64,000 nucleotides of DNA, taken from contig NZ_QOCB01000010.1 of the NCBI RefSeq assembly GCF_003318165.1, forward strand, positions 49,293 through 113,292, read 5' to 3'. This DNA is from Psychromonas sp. B3M02. Lineage in GTDB: Bacteria > Pseudomonadota > Gammaproteobacteria > Enterobacterales > Psychromonadaceae. The translations under genes and the position numbers were made by a program. Shown here piece after piece: positions 56,379 through 64,000 of the stretch. The notes beneath the pieces were generated by a model. That model had not been told where the DNA came from. It saw only the letters and a program-made list of their open reading frames with translations, and made no database searches. Each line of letters starts with the position of its first letter. Positions within the stretch are counted from its first letter, which is position 1.

Positions 56379-57845
56379 TTATTTTAATAATTTCATACGA
56401 TTAGCGATACTTTCAGCCTGAGGACCAATAATCACTTGGAGATTCTTTTCACCTAATTTAACCACGCCCATTGCACCCAGCATTTTTAAATTAGCCTCTT
56501 TAATAATATTACGATCTTTAAGCGTCAAACGTAGGCGAGTAATACAAGCATCAATCACTTCGATATTTTTGATACCGCCCAATGCAGCAATATAATCATT
56601 GGCTAATGTATCACTATCCTGCGCTACCTTAGTTTCAGTTTCTGCTTGCGACTCTTCATGTTCTTCACGCCCAGGTGTTTTCAGGTTTAAAGTTTTAATT
56701 AACCCCAAGAAAACAAAGTAATAGATAACAAAGAACACAATACCTTGAACTAATAACATATACCATTGTTTCGCTAACGGATTTTGCGAAGAAAGTACCA
56801 TATCAACTAAGCCTGCAGAGAAACCAAAACCTGCAATCCACTCCATGTTAGCAGCGATAAATACTGAGATCCCAGTAAGTACGGCATGCACGACATACAA
56901 TAATGGCGCAACAAACATAAAGGAAAATTCTAACGGCTCAGTAACCCCTGTGAAAAAAGAGGCTAATGCAGCGGCTAACATAATAGATGCCACTTTTTGT
57001 TTATGCTCTGTGCGAGCAGCAGTGTAAATCGCTAGGGCGGCGCCAGGCAAACCAAACATCATGATTGGGAAAAAGCCCGCTTGGTACATACCGACTGTGC
57101 CTAATGCTGTTTTTCCTTCCGCAGCAAACTGTGCAATGGTTTCCTGACCAGCAAGGAAGTTAGGAATATCATTAATACCAGCTACATCAAACCAAAATAC
57201 AGAGTTTAATGCATGATGTAATCCTACGGGGATTAATAAACGATTGAAAAAGGCATAAATTCCAGCACCAATATCACCCATTTCAGAAATGCTTTCTCCA
57301 AAATGCTGTAAACCAGAGAAGATCACAGGCCAAATCGCCATTAAGATAAACGAGACAATGATCATCACAATCGAGACCACAATCGGTACTAAACGTCGTC
57401 CAGAGAAAAACGATAAAGCATTATGTAACTCTACATCTGAAAACTTGTTATATAACTCAGCGGAAATAATACCAATCAAAATACCAACAAATTGATTTTC
57501 AATTTTACCAAAAGAGGCATGAGCAACTTCACCAGTAATTTGTTCAACAGCGCCAGGCGATAACAAAGTAGTCACCACTAACCAGCCAACCAAGCCCGAT
57601 AATGCAGCCGCACCATCCTTATCCTTAGACATACCATAGGCGACACCAACAGCAAACAATAACGCCATGTTATCAATAACAGCAGCACCTGCTTTAATCA
57701 AAAAAGCAGCTAAAGGTGAATCCCCTCCCCAACCATTAGGATCTATCCAGTAACCGATCCCCATTAAAATGGCGGCAGCAGGTAATACTGCAACGGGCAC
57801 CATTAACGCTCTTCCGACTTTTTGCATATATCCTAATATATTCAC
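56379..57845 (-). CDS. nagE: N-acetylglucosamine PTS permease, EIICB
   Basis: Membrane permease that imports and phosphorylates N-acetylglucosamine. The EIIC domain (about 1-370) starts MNILGYMQKVGRALMVPVAVLPAAAILMGIGYWIDP and holds GLHHALNSVFWF and the GVTEPLEFSFMF motif. The EIIB domain at the C-terminus carries the phospho-Cys in IEVIDACITRLRLTL. At 488 residues it has no EIIA domain, unlike E. coli NagE (648), so it must rely on a separate EIIA such as Crr. Divergent from nagBAC. Confidence 0.93.
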   Translation of the reverse strand: MNILGYMQKVGRALMVPVAVLPAAAILMGIGYWIDPNGWGGDSPLAAFLIKAGAAVIDNMALLFAVGVAYGMSKDKDGAAALSGLVGWLVVTTLLSPGAVEQITGEVAHASFGKIENQFVGILIGIISAELYNKFSDVELHNALSFFSGRRLVPIVVSIVMIIVSFILMAIWPVIFSGLQHFGESISEMGDIGAGIYAFFNRLLIPVGLHHALNSVFWFDVAGINDIPNFLAGQETIAQFAAEGKTALGTVGMYQAGFFPIMMFGLPGAALAIYTAARTEHKQKVASIMLAAALASFFTGVTEPLEFSFMFVAPLLYVVHAVLTGISVFIAANMEWIAGFGFSAGLVDMVLSSQNPLAKQWYMLLVQGIVFFVIYYFVFLGLIKTLNLKTPGREEHEESQAETETKVAQDSDTLANDYIAALGGIKNIEVIDACITRLRLTLKDRNIIKEANLKMLGAMGVVKLGEKNLQVIIGPQAESIANRMKLLK

Positions 57846-57886
57846 TGTAACGCTCCTTGATAACTCAACTTAATTTGCATCGATAA

Positions 57887-57913
57887 TTATTTATTTCAAT
57901 TTGTAATAAATAA
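57887..57913. promoter_or_regulatory. Palindrome in the nagE/nagB intergenic region, NagC operator candidate
   Basis: A perfect 9-bp inverted repeat TTATTTATT (57887-57895) and AATAAATAA (57905-57913) encloses a partly palindromic centre TCAATTTGT. AT-rich palindromes of this size are typical NagC operators, and nagC is in this cluster. The link is inferred, not shown. Confidence 0.5.
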
Positions 57914-57997
57914 CCTATAAAATACCTGAACATGTCTATAAAACAAGCTATGACTCTAAAGTTTTTCCTATGAGGTGCAAATAAAACAAAGAGTTTA

Positions 57998-58013
57998 TGT
58001 GACATGGGTCACT
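57998..58013 (+). promoter_or_regulatory. CRP-cAMP site upstream of nagB
   Basis: TGTGACATGGGTCACT fits TGTGA-N6-TCACA with one terminal mismatch. It lies between the divergent nagE and nagB starts, about 20 bp upstream of a TATGTT that could be the nagB -10. CRP activation of nag genes is known in enterobacteria. Confidence 0.7.
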
Positions 58014-58058
58014 TAAAATTGTACTAGCATTATGTTTAGCAAGCTATTACAATCAACT

Positions 58059-58080
58059 TAATTATCAACGCGAATTAATT
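58059..58080. promoter_or_regulatory. Second palindrome near nagB, NagC operator candidate
   Basis: TTAATT and AATTAA arms flank ATCAACGCG, about 27 bases upstream of the nagB start. With the palindrome at 57887-57913 this would give two operators about 170 bp apart, the layout that lets NagC loop DNA in E. coli. Tentative. Confidence 0.35.
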
Positions 58081-58106
58081 ACTTTATTTATGATTTGGAG
58101 ATAAAC

Positions 58107-58907
58107 ATGCGTCTAATTCCACTTGAAAACTCATTACATGTTGGCCAGTGGTCCGCACGATATATAGTCAACAAAATTAATCAATTTCAGCCTACGGCTA
58201 GCCGTCCTTTTGTACTGGGTTTACCAACGGGTGGCACACCATTAACAACTTATCAGCAATTAATTGCACTTTATCAAGCAGGTGAAGTGAGCTTCAAACA
58301 CGTGGTGACTTTTAACATGGATGAGTATGTTGGTTTGCCACGTACTCACCCCGAAAGTTACTATAGCTTTATGTTTAACAACTTCTTTAACCATGTAGAT
58401 ATTCAAGAAGAGAACATTCATTTACTCGATGGGCAAGCAACAGATCTGAATGCCGAGTGTCAATGTTATGAAGAGAAAATAAAGTCGTATGGTAAAATCC
58501 ATCTGTTTATGGGGGGAATGGGAAATGATGGTCATATCGCCTTTAACGAACCAGGATCCTCACTCGCTTCGCGTACGCGCCCAAAAACTTTAACTTCTAA
58601 TACACGCTTAGCTAACTCGCGTTTTTTTGATAACGACGTCAATCAAGTTCCTAAACAGGCTTTAACCATAGGCGTTGCGACCCTTTTAGATGCAGAAGAG
58701 ATTTTAACGCTTGTCACTGGTCACGCTAAAGCGTTAGCATTACACGCCGCCGTTGAGGGGTCAGTAAATCAGCAATGGACAGTGAGCGCCTTACAGCTCC
58801 ACCCTAAGGTTGTGGTTGTCTGCGATGCAGATGCGACCATCGAACTAAAAGTTAAAACCTTAAATTATTTCACAGAAGTAGAAGCCGATAACCTAGGTAA
58901 TCTATAG
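58107..58907 (+). CDS. nagB: Glucosamine-6-phosphate deaminase
   Basis: Converts glucosamine 6-phosphate to fructose 6-phosphate and ammonia. The 266 residues follow the E. coli enzyme closely: [14 protein letters not shown] (phosphate loop), [18 protein letters not shown] (catalytic Asp72 region), [20 protein letters not shown] (catalytic Asp/His/Glu), and [19 protein letters not shown]. The open frame runs up to a TTG at 58095, but the ATG at 58107 has TTGGAG 6-8 bases upstream and gives the standard N-terminus MRLIPLENS. Confidence 0.97.
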   Translation: MRLIPLENSLHVGQWSARYIVNKINQFQPTASRPFVLGLPTGGTPLTTYQQLIALYQAGEVSFKHVVTFNMDEYVGLPRTHPESYYSFMFNNFFNHVDIQEENIHLLDGQATDLNAECQCYEEKIKSYGKIHLFMGGMGNDGHIAFNEPGSSLASRTRPKTLTSNTRLANSRFFDNDVNQVPKQALTIGVATLLDAEEILTLVTGHAKALALHAAVEGSVNQQWTVSALQLHPKVVVVCDADATIELKVKTLNYFTEVEADNLGNL

Positions 58908-58934
58908 CCTGGCTATTTTATGGAGAAAGTAAAC

Positions 58935-60071
58935 ATGTATGCATTGGTTAATGGCATTATCTATAGCCCTGAATCAGTTCTAAAAGATCACGCAGTGATT
59001 ATTGAAGGGCAATTCATTAATGCAATTGTGCCTATTGCAGATTTATCATCAGCAATAACTCAAATCGATGTACAAGGGCAACATATCAGCCCTGGCTTTA
59101 TCGATTTACAGCTTAATGGCTGTGGTGGAGTGATGTTTAATGGTGCAGAAAGTGAGCAAACACTCTCAACGATGCAAGCTGCAAACCTAAAGTCAGGTAC
59201 AACAAGCTTTCTCCCGACGTTTATTACTGACAGCGACCAAGGTATTAAAGATGCGCTATTGGCGACGCGTCATTATATGCAGACCACCAGCAATGAAGTG
59301 TTAGGTTTACATTTAGAAGGGCCTTATATCAATCAAGAAAAGAAAGGTATTCACCCCACTCAATGGATACGCCCCGCAGAAACAGAGATGATTAATCTGA
59401 TTTGCAACAATGCAGATATAGTGAAAAAAATAACGACTGCACCAGAAAAAATGCCGCTTAAATTTATCAAACAATTAAGTGATGCGGGTATTGTTGTTTC
59501 ATTAGGGCATACAAATGCCAGTTATCAACAAGCGAGCTTAGCTATCGCACAGGGAGCTAGTTTTGCCACACACCTGTTTAATGCCATGTCTCCCATGACA
59601 GGTAGAGAGCCTGGTTTAGTGGGTGCGGTTTACGATCATCAAATTTATGCAGGTATTATTGTTGACGGTTTCCACGTAGCTTACGAAAATATCCGTATAT
59701 CTAAACGCTTGCTAGGTGATAAGTTGATCTTAGTTACCGATGCCACCGCGGCTGCCGGGGCTGATATTGAACAGTTTGATTTTGTTGGTACCAAGGTATT
59801 TTACAAAAATGGAAAATGTGTTGGTAAAGATGGTACTTTAGGCGGCTCAGCAGTCACCATGATAGAGTCCATTCAACAATGTGTTGAACAAGTAGGTATT
59901 GCCTTGGATGAAGCGATTAGAATGGCAACTACCTACCCAGCCAAAGCGATTGCAGTAGAACACAAATTAGGTAGCATTGAAGCAGGAAAAGTAGCTAACT
60001 TAGCAATTTTTGATCAGCAATTTAATGTGACCGCGACCATTGTTAACGGGTATCATAAAGTGACGGCTTAA
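58935..60071 (+). CDS. nagA: N-acetylglucosamine-6-phosphate deacetylase
   Basis: Metal-dependent amidohydrolase making glucosamine 6-phosphate, the NagB substrate. Landmarks: GFIDLQLNGCGG, HLEGPYINQEKKGIHP (metal Glu), SLGHTNASY and THLFNAMSPMTGREPG (His ligands), LVTDATAAAG (catalytic Asp), and the C-terminal GSIEAGKVANLAIFD. An in-frame ATG at 58920 exists, but GGAG at 58922-58925 is placed to serve the ATG at 58935, giving 378 residues and the usual MYALVNG start. 27 bp after nagB. Confidence 0.96.
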   Translation: MYALVNGIIYSPESVLKDHAVIIEGQFINAIVPIADLSSAITQIDVQGQHISPGFIDLQLNGCGGVMFNGAESEQTLSTMQAANLKSGTTSFLPTFITDSDQGIKDALLATRHYMQTTSNEVLGLHLEGPYINQEKKGIHPTQWIRPAETEMINLICNNADIVKKITTAPEKMPLKFIKQLSDAGIVVSLGHTNASYQQASLAIAQGASFATHLFNAMSPMTGREPGLVGAVYDHQIYAGIIVDGFHVAYENIRISKRLLGDKLILVTDATAAAGADIEQFDFVGTKVFYKNGKCVGKDGTLGGSAVTMIESIQQCVEQVGIALDEAIRMATTYPAKAIAVEHKLGSIEAGKVANLAIFDQQFNVTATIVNGYHKVTA

Positions 60072-60099
60072 ATTAGTGATACTAAAAGGAAGAGATGGA

Positions 60100-61332
60100 A
60101 TGAATGTAGGGGACGAGGCAAACACAATGAGCACTATCGTTAACCTTGATCAGGTAAAGCAACTTAATAGTGCGACTATTTATAAAGTCATTGAACAATA
60201 TGCCCCTATTTCTCGTGTAAAAATATCTAAGATCAGTCATTTAGCGCCAGCCAGTGTCACCAAAATAACCCGCCAGTTGATGGAAAATGGCTTAATCTCT
60301 GAAGTAGACTTACAAGCCTCAACAGGTGGTCGACGAGCGATTTCTCTTGCACCCAATGCACATAACATTAATGTTATCGCGATTAGATTAGGGCAAACCC
60401 AACTCTCCATTGCTCATTATAAATTATCTGGCGCAAAGCAACTCAGTAAACAGGTCACCATACCTCTACTCGATAATAGTATTAATTTAATTGAGTTTTT
60501 TGTCTCTGAAATAGCCAAATTCATCACGCAACCGGCGTTGATTAATGAAAAGATCTCAGCGATTTCCATGACCATTTCCGGTTTGGTGAACCCTAACACT
60601 GGCACAGTGATTTACCATGCAACTTACCCCTTACAGAACATCGCATTAGTAGAAGAGATACAAAAAGCTTTTAATATTCCAACGTTTATTGGTAATCATA
60701 CTCGTTGCCTTGCATTAGCAGAGCATTACTTTGGTGCTACACAACAATGCCAAGACTCAATACTAGTGAGTGTGCATCATGGTGTTGGTTCTGGTGTGAT
60801 CATGGAAGGTAAAGTGTTATTAGGAAAAAGCTGTAATATTGGTGAAATTGGTCATATTCAGATCAACCCTAATGGTAAACAGTGCCACTGTGGCAATATA
60901 GGTTGTTTAGAAACAGAAGTGAGTGACAACGCTATTTTTGACAAAGTAAAAGCAGCAATCTCAGCAGGTAGCCCCTCTTCACTTAATATTTCAGATTTTA
61001 CTATTGAGGATATCTATTTAGCAGCAATAGATAAAGATCCTTTATGTCAGTCGATAGTACAACAAGCTGCCACCTACTTAGGCAAAAGCATTGCTATTTT
61101 AGTGAATTTATTAAGCCCAGAAAAAATCGTCATCACAGGCAAGATAACCCTAGCCGGTAACCTAGTGTTTGATACAGTCAAAGCATGCACAGAGACACAA
61201 ACTTTACCTGACTTTCATGACCATTTATCGGTGATCCCTACAACATTAGCAACCGATCCTACTCTAGCTGCGTTTGCATTAACCAAACAAGCCATTTATG
61301 AAGGCGATCTGCTACAAAGAATAAAAGTCTAA
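60100..61332 (+). CDS. nagC: ROK-family transcriptional repressor, NagC-like
   Basis: Repressor of amino-sugar genes with GlcNAc-6-phosphate as the likely inducer. An N-terminal helix-turn-helix (about 30-75, RVKISKISHLAPASVTKITRQLMENGLISE) is followed by the ROK domain with VHHGVGSGVI, GEIGHIQINPNGKQCHCGNIGCLE (zinc motif) and VITGKITLAG. The frame begins at a GTG (60076), and AAGGA 9 bases before the ATG at 60100 supports that start (410 residues). It ends the nagBAC operon. E. coli nagC is in the same order. Confidence 0.92.
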   Translation: MNVGDEANTMSTIVNLDQVKQLNSATIYKVIEQYAPISRVKISKISHLAPASVTKITRQLMENGLISEVDLQASTGGRRAISLAPNAHNINVIAIRLGQTQLSIAHYKLSGAKQLSKQVTIPLLDNSINLIEFFVSEIAKFITQPALINEKISAISMTISGLVNPNTGTVIYHATYPLQNIALVEEIQKAFNIPTFIGNHTRCLALAEHYFGATQQCQDSILVSVHHGVGSGVIMEGKVLLGKSCNIGEIGHIQINPNGKQCHCGNIGCLETEVSDNAIFDKVKAAISAGSPSSLNISDFTIEDIYLAAIDKDPLCQSIVQQAATYLGKSIAILVNLLSPEKIVITGKITLAGNLVFDTVKACTETQTLPDFHDHLSVIPTTLATDPTLAAFALTKQAIYEGDLLQRIKV

Positions 61333-61334
61333 TA

Positions 61335-61364
61335 AAAAACCTAAACATCACTGTTCAGGTTTTT
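61335..61364. terminator. Bidirectional terminator between nagC and clpB
   Basis: AAAAACCT (61335-61342) pairs with AGGTTTTT (61357-61364) and an inner AAC/GTT continues the stem after one mismatch. A/T-rich arms give a T tract on both strands, as expected between convergent genes. Confidence 0.8.
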
Positions 61365-61390
61365 AGGGGTTACTAGTCAGCTTTAAACGG

Positions 61391-63961
61391 CTACTGTTCA
61401 ACAAACACCAGTTGCCCATCTGCTACATCAACTAAGATCGGACGGCTAGTGCTTAATTCGCCAGATAATATCTTCTGAGCTAACGCATTTTCCAGCAACT
61501 GTTGTACCGCTCTTTTTAATGGTCGAGCACCGTACACTGGGTCATAACCCGCTTCGACTAACAGATCAATAGACGCATCATTAAACATCAACTGATATCC
61601 CTTCGCTTTCAAACGCGTTTGCAAGGTATGGAGCTGAATGGTTGCAATTGATTTAATGTGTTTCTCGCTCAATGGATGGAAGACTACAGTTTCATCAATA
61701 CGGTTTAAGAACTCAGGCTTAAAATGGGTCCCTAAAATAGTTAATAGCTGATTCTTAACATCGTCATAAGCGGCTCGTGGGAACGCATTTTGGATCACTT
61801 CTGAGCCAATATTAGAGGTCATAATAATCACCGTATTACGGAAATCAACGGTACGCCCTTGGCCATCGGTTAAACGCCCATCATCTAATACTTGTAACAA
61901 AATATTAAACACATCAGGATGCGCTTTTTCTATTTCATCCAATAAGATCACTGAATAAGGTTTGCGTCTTACTGCTTCCGTTAAGTACCCACCTTCATCA
62001 TAACCAACATAACCAGGAGGCGCGCCGACTAAGCGAGATACCGCATGTTTTTCCATAAACTCTGACATATCGATACGTACCATGTTATCAACACTATCAA
62101 ACAGGAAACTTGCTAATGCCTTACAAGACTCAGTTTTACCTACCCCCGTTGGACCTAAAAATAAGAATGATCCTATTGGACGATTTGGATCGCTTAATCC
62201 AGCTCGACTTCGGCGAATCGCATTAGAAACCGCTTCAATTGCTTCATTTTGTCCAACGACTTGAGAATGTAAGTGTTTCTCCATTTTTAATAGCTTATCA
62301 CGTTCGCCTTCAAGCATTTTAGACACAGGAATGCCTGTCCAATGCGCTAGGATATCGGCAATTTCATTTTCGGTCACAGAGTGTTTTAACAAGGTCATCT
62401 CTTGCATCTCTGCTTGAGAAGCAAGGTCTAACTGTTTCTCTAAATCTGGAATACGACCATACTGCAGTTCAGACATACGCGTTAAATCTGCAGCCCGACT
62501 AGCAACTTCAAGGTCTAAACGCGCTTGCTCTAACGCTTGTTTAATATTTTGTGTGCCAGATAGCGCGGCTTTTTCAGTTTTCCACACTTCATCAAGTTCT
62601 TTATACTCTTTACCTTTACTTTGTAAGGTCTGGTCTAAATCACTTAAACGTTGCAAGCTGGCTTCATCGGTCGCATTTTGTAGCGACTTTTGCTCCACGG
62701 TTAATTGAATGATTTTACGACCTAATTTATCTAAATGCTCCGGCTTAGAGTCCATTTGCAATCGGATACTAGAAGCTGCTTCATCAATTAAATCAATCGC
62801 TTTATCGGGCAGCTGACGATCGGAAATATAACGATGTGACAAGGTGGCAGCCGCTACAATCGCCGGATCGGTTATCTGCACCTTATGATGTAACTCATAA
62901 CGCTCCTTCAAACCACGTAAAATAGCTATCGTATCTTCAACAGTAGGCTCATCAACTTGTACTTTTTGAAAACGGCGCTCTAATGCGGCATCTTTTTCGA
63001 TATATTGGCGATATTCATCTAGCGTTGTCGCTCCGACACAGTGCAGTTCACCGCGTGCCAAAGCGGGTTTTAGCATGTTACTCGCATCCATCGCACCATC
63101 GCCTTTACCGGCACCGACCATGGTATGCAACTCATCAATAAACAAGATCACTTGCCCCTCTTCTTTGGCGAGTTCAGCCAATACCCCTTTTAGACGCTCT
63201 TCAAATTCGCCTCGGTATTTAGCCCCTGCAATTAATGCCCCCATATCCAAAGATAGAACGCGTTTATTTTTCAAGCCTTCCGGTACTTCACCATTAATGA
63301 TACGTTGTGCAAGCCCTTCTACGATGGCAGTTTTACCAACACCAGGCTCCCCAATAATCACTGGGTTATTTTTAGTACGACGTTGTAATACCTGCACCAT
63401 ACGGCGTACTTCATCATCACGCCCAATCACAGGGTCAAGTTTACCTGCTGCAGCACGCTCGGTAAGGTCGATAGTATATTTATCTAATACTTTTTCAGGG
63501 CCATCTATATCATCAACATGCTGACCTTGGCGAATTTTCTTTAATGACTCTTCGACTTTTTGCTTAGTTAGACCAAGCTCATTAAGCATTTTTCCTAACT
63601 CACCTTTATCCTCACATACAGCCACCAGAAACAGTTCAGAAGAGATGAATTTATCTTTGGCTTTCTGTGCATATTTATCACATAGATTAAAGGTAATACC
63701 CAGCTGACTTGATAGCTGCACATCCCCGCCTATACCAGATACTTTAGGTAATTTATCGAGCATAGTTGATAGTTGTGAGCGTAATAGATTTATATTAATT
63801 TCAAGATCAGACAAGATACCGCGGATCGCGACACCATCTTGATTTAACATGGCTAATAGGACATGTGTGGCCTCAATATATTGATGGTCACGACCTAGAG
63901 CAATAGACTGAGCATCAGCTAATGCTAATTGAAATTTACTGGTTAATTTATCTAAACGCAT
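61391..63961 (-). CDS. clpB: Protein disaggregase ClpB
   Basis: Hsp100 ATPase that resolubilises aggregated proteins with DnaK. 856 residues: Clp N domain (1-145), NBD1 with Walker [15 protein letters not shown] (about 205-218) and [13 protein letters not shown], the coiled M-domain (about 405-525) that distinguishes ClpB from ClpA, NBD2 with [16 protein letters not shown] (about 600-615) and [12 protein letters not shown], and a C-terminal D2-small domain. GGGAG precedes the ATG. Only 39 bases upstream are in the window, too few to judge a heat-shock promoter. Confidence 0.98.
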   Translation of the reverse strand: MRLDKLTSKFQLALADAQSIALGRDHQYIEATHVLLAMLNQDGVAIRGILSDLEININLLRSQLSTMLDKLPKVSGIGGDVQLSSQLGITFNLCDKYAQKAKDKFISSELFLVAVCEDKGELGKMLNELGLTKQKVEESLKKIRQGQHVDDIDGPEKVLDKYTIDLTERAAAGKLDPVIGRDDEVRRMVQVLQRRTKNNPVIIGEPGVGKTAIVEGLAQRIINGEVPEGLKNKRVLSLDMGALIAGAKYRGEFEERLKGVLAELAKEEGQVILFIDELHTMVGAGKGDGAMDASNMLKPALARGELHCVGATTLDEYRQYIEKDAALERRFQKVQVDEPTVEDTIAILRGLKERYELHHKVQITDPAIVAAATLSHRYISDRQLPDKAIDLIDEAASSIRLQMDSKPEHLDKLGRKIIQLTVEQKSLQNATDEASLQRLSDLDQTLQSKGKEYKELDEVWKTEKAALSGTQNIKQALEQARLDLEVASRAADLTRMSELQYGRIPDLEKQLDLASQAEMQEMTLLKHSVTENEIADILAHWTGIPVSKMLEGERDKLLKMEKHLHSQVVGQNEAIEAVSNAIRRSRAGLSDPNRPIGSFLFLGPTGVGKTESCKALASFLFDSVDNMVRIDMSEFMEKHAVSRLVGAPPGYVGYDEGGYLTEAVRRKPYSVILLDEIEKAHPDVFNILLQVLDDGRLTDGQGRTVDFRNTVIIMTSNIGSEVIQNAFPRAAYDDVKNQLLTILGTHFKPEFLNRIDETVVFHPLSEKHIKSIATIQLHTLQTRLKAKGYQLMFNDASIDLLVEAGYDPVYGARPLKRAVQQLLENALAQKILSGELSTSRPILVDVADGQLVFVEQ

Positions 63962-64000
63962 CTTAATTCTCCCAACAAAGATTACTCTTTATAAATGGGT

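Noticed and set aside
63075..63524. 149-residue ORF opposite clpB
   Set aside because: It lies entirely antisense to a conserved ClpB domain. Its Ser/Pro/Thr-rich composition is what the complement of such coding sequence gives.

Overview
The window is chromosomal DNA from an AT-rich marine gammaproteobacterium, most like Psychromonas or a related Alteromonadales/Vibrionales genus. This placement is inferred from conserved gene orders (raiA next to tyrA-aroF; mltD-gloB-yafS-rnhA-dnaQ; nagE divergent from nagBAC), from protein similarity recalled from family knowledge, and from the AT-rich spacers. No database search was run.

Layout. 1-3.4 kb: end of a yejABE peptide ABC-transporter operon, with yejE cut by the window edge. 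3.7-4.2 kb: raiA, a ribosome hibernation factor with a consensus CRP site upstream. 4.2-5.07 kb: a non-coding array of about 3.4 copies of a 250-255 bp MITE-like repeat, lying between two nearly identical terminator hairpins. 5.1-7.3 kb: tyrA and aroF. 7.5-39.4 kb: a large exosortase A (XrtA/EpsH) exopolysaccharide locus. 39.9-41.2 kb: a soluble double-PAS chemoreceptor. 41.3-47.1 kb: mltD, gloB, yafS, rnhA, dnaQ and a TIGR03503-type membrane protein. 47.15-47.92 kb: five identical tRNA-Asp genes behind one rRNA/tRNA-type promoter. 48.1-49.3 kb: a PilU-type ATPase. 49.8-54.4 kb: small and large subunits of a sodium:solute symporter, a cNMP/CBS/DUF294 protein and a DEDDh exonuclease. 54.5-56.2 kb: glnS. 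56.4-61.3 kb: N-acetylglucosamine uptake and catabolism (nagE, nagB, nagA, nagC). 61.4-63.96 kb: clpB.

The exopolysaccharide locus contains the export outer-membrane protein, chain-length protein, a CpsD-like partner, an outer-membrane barrel, the PrsK/PrsR two-component pair, the PrsT TPR lipoprotein, XrtA fused to EpsI, a flippase, a polymerase/ligase, four GT4 glycosyltransferases, a WecG/TagA/CpsF transferase, a UDP-HexNAc dehydrogenase, a sulfotransferase, a heparinase-like lyase, three proteins with known or suspected deacetylase fold, and a secreted beta-helix protein. Together they predict a secreted, acidic, probably N-acetylated and sulfated polysaccharide made by a Wzx/Wzy-like route, with a protein-sorting enzyme in the same locus. 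Neither a PEP-CTERM substrate nor a membrane-embedded initiating sugar transferase is present in this window, so both must be elsewhere if the system is complete.

The least explained features are the repeat array, the co-varying inverted sequences flanking three of the tRNA-Asp genes, the CpsD-like protein whose P-loop lacks the lysine, and an unassigned 408-residue protein inside the polysaccharide operon.
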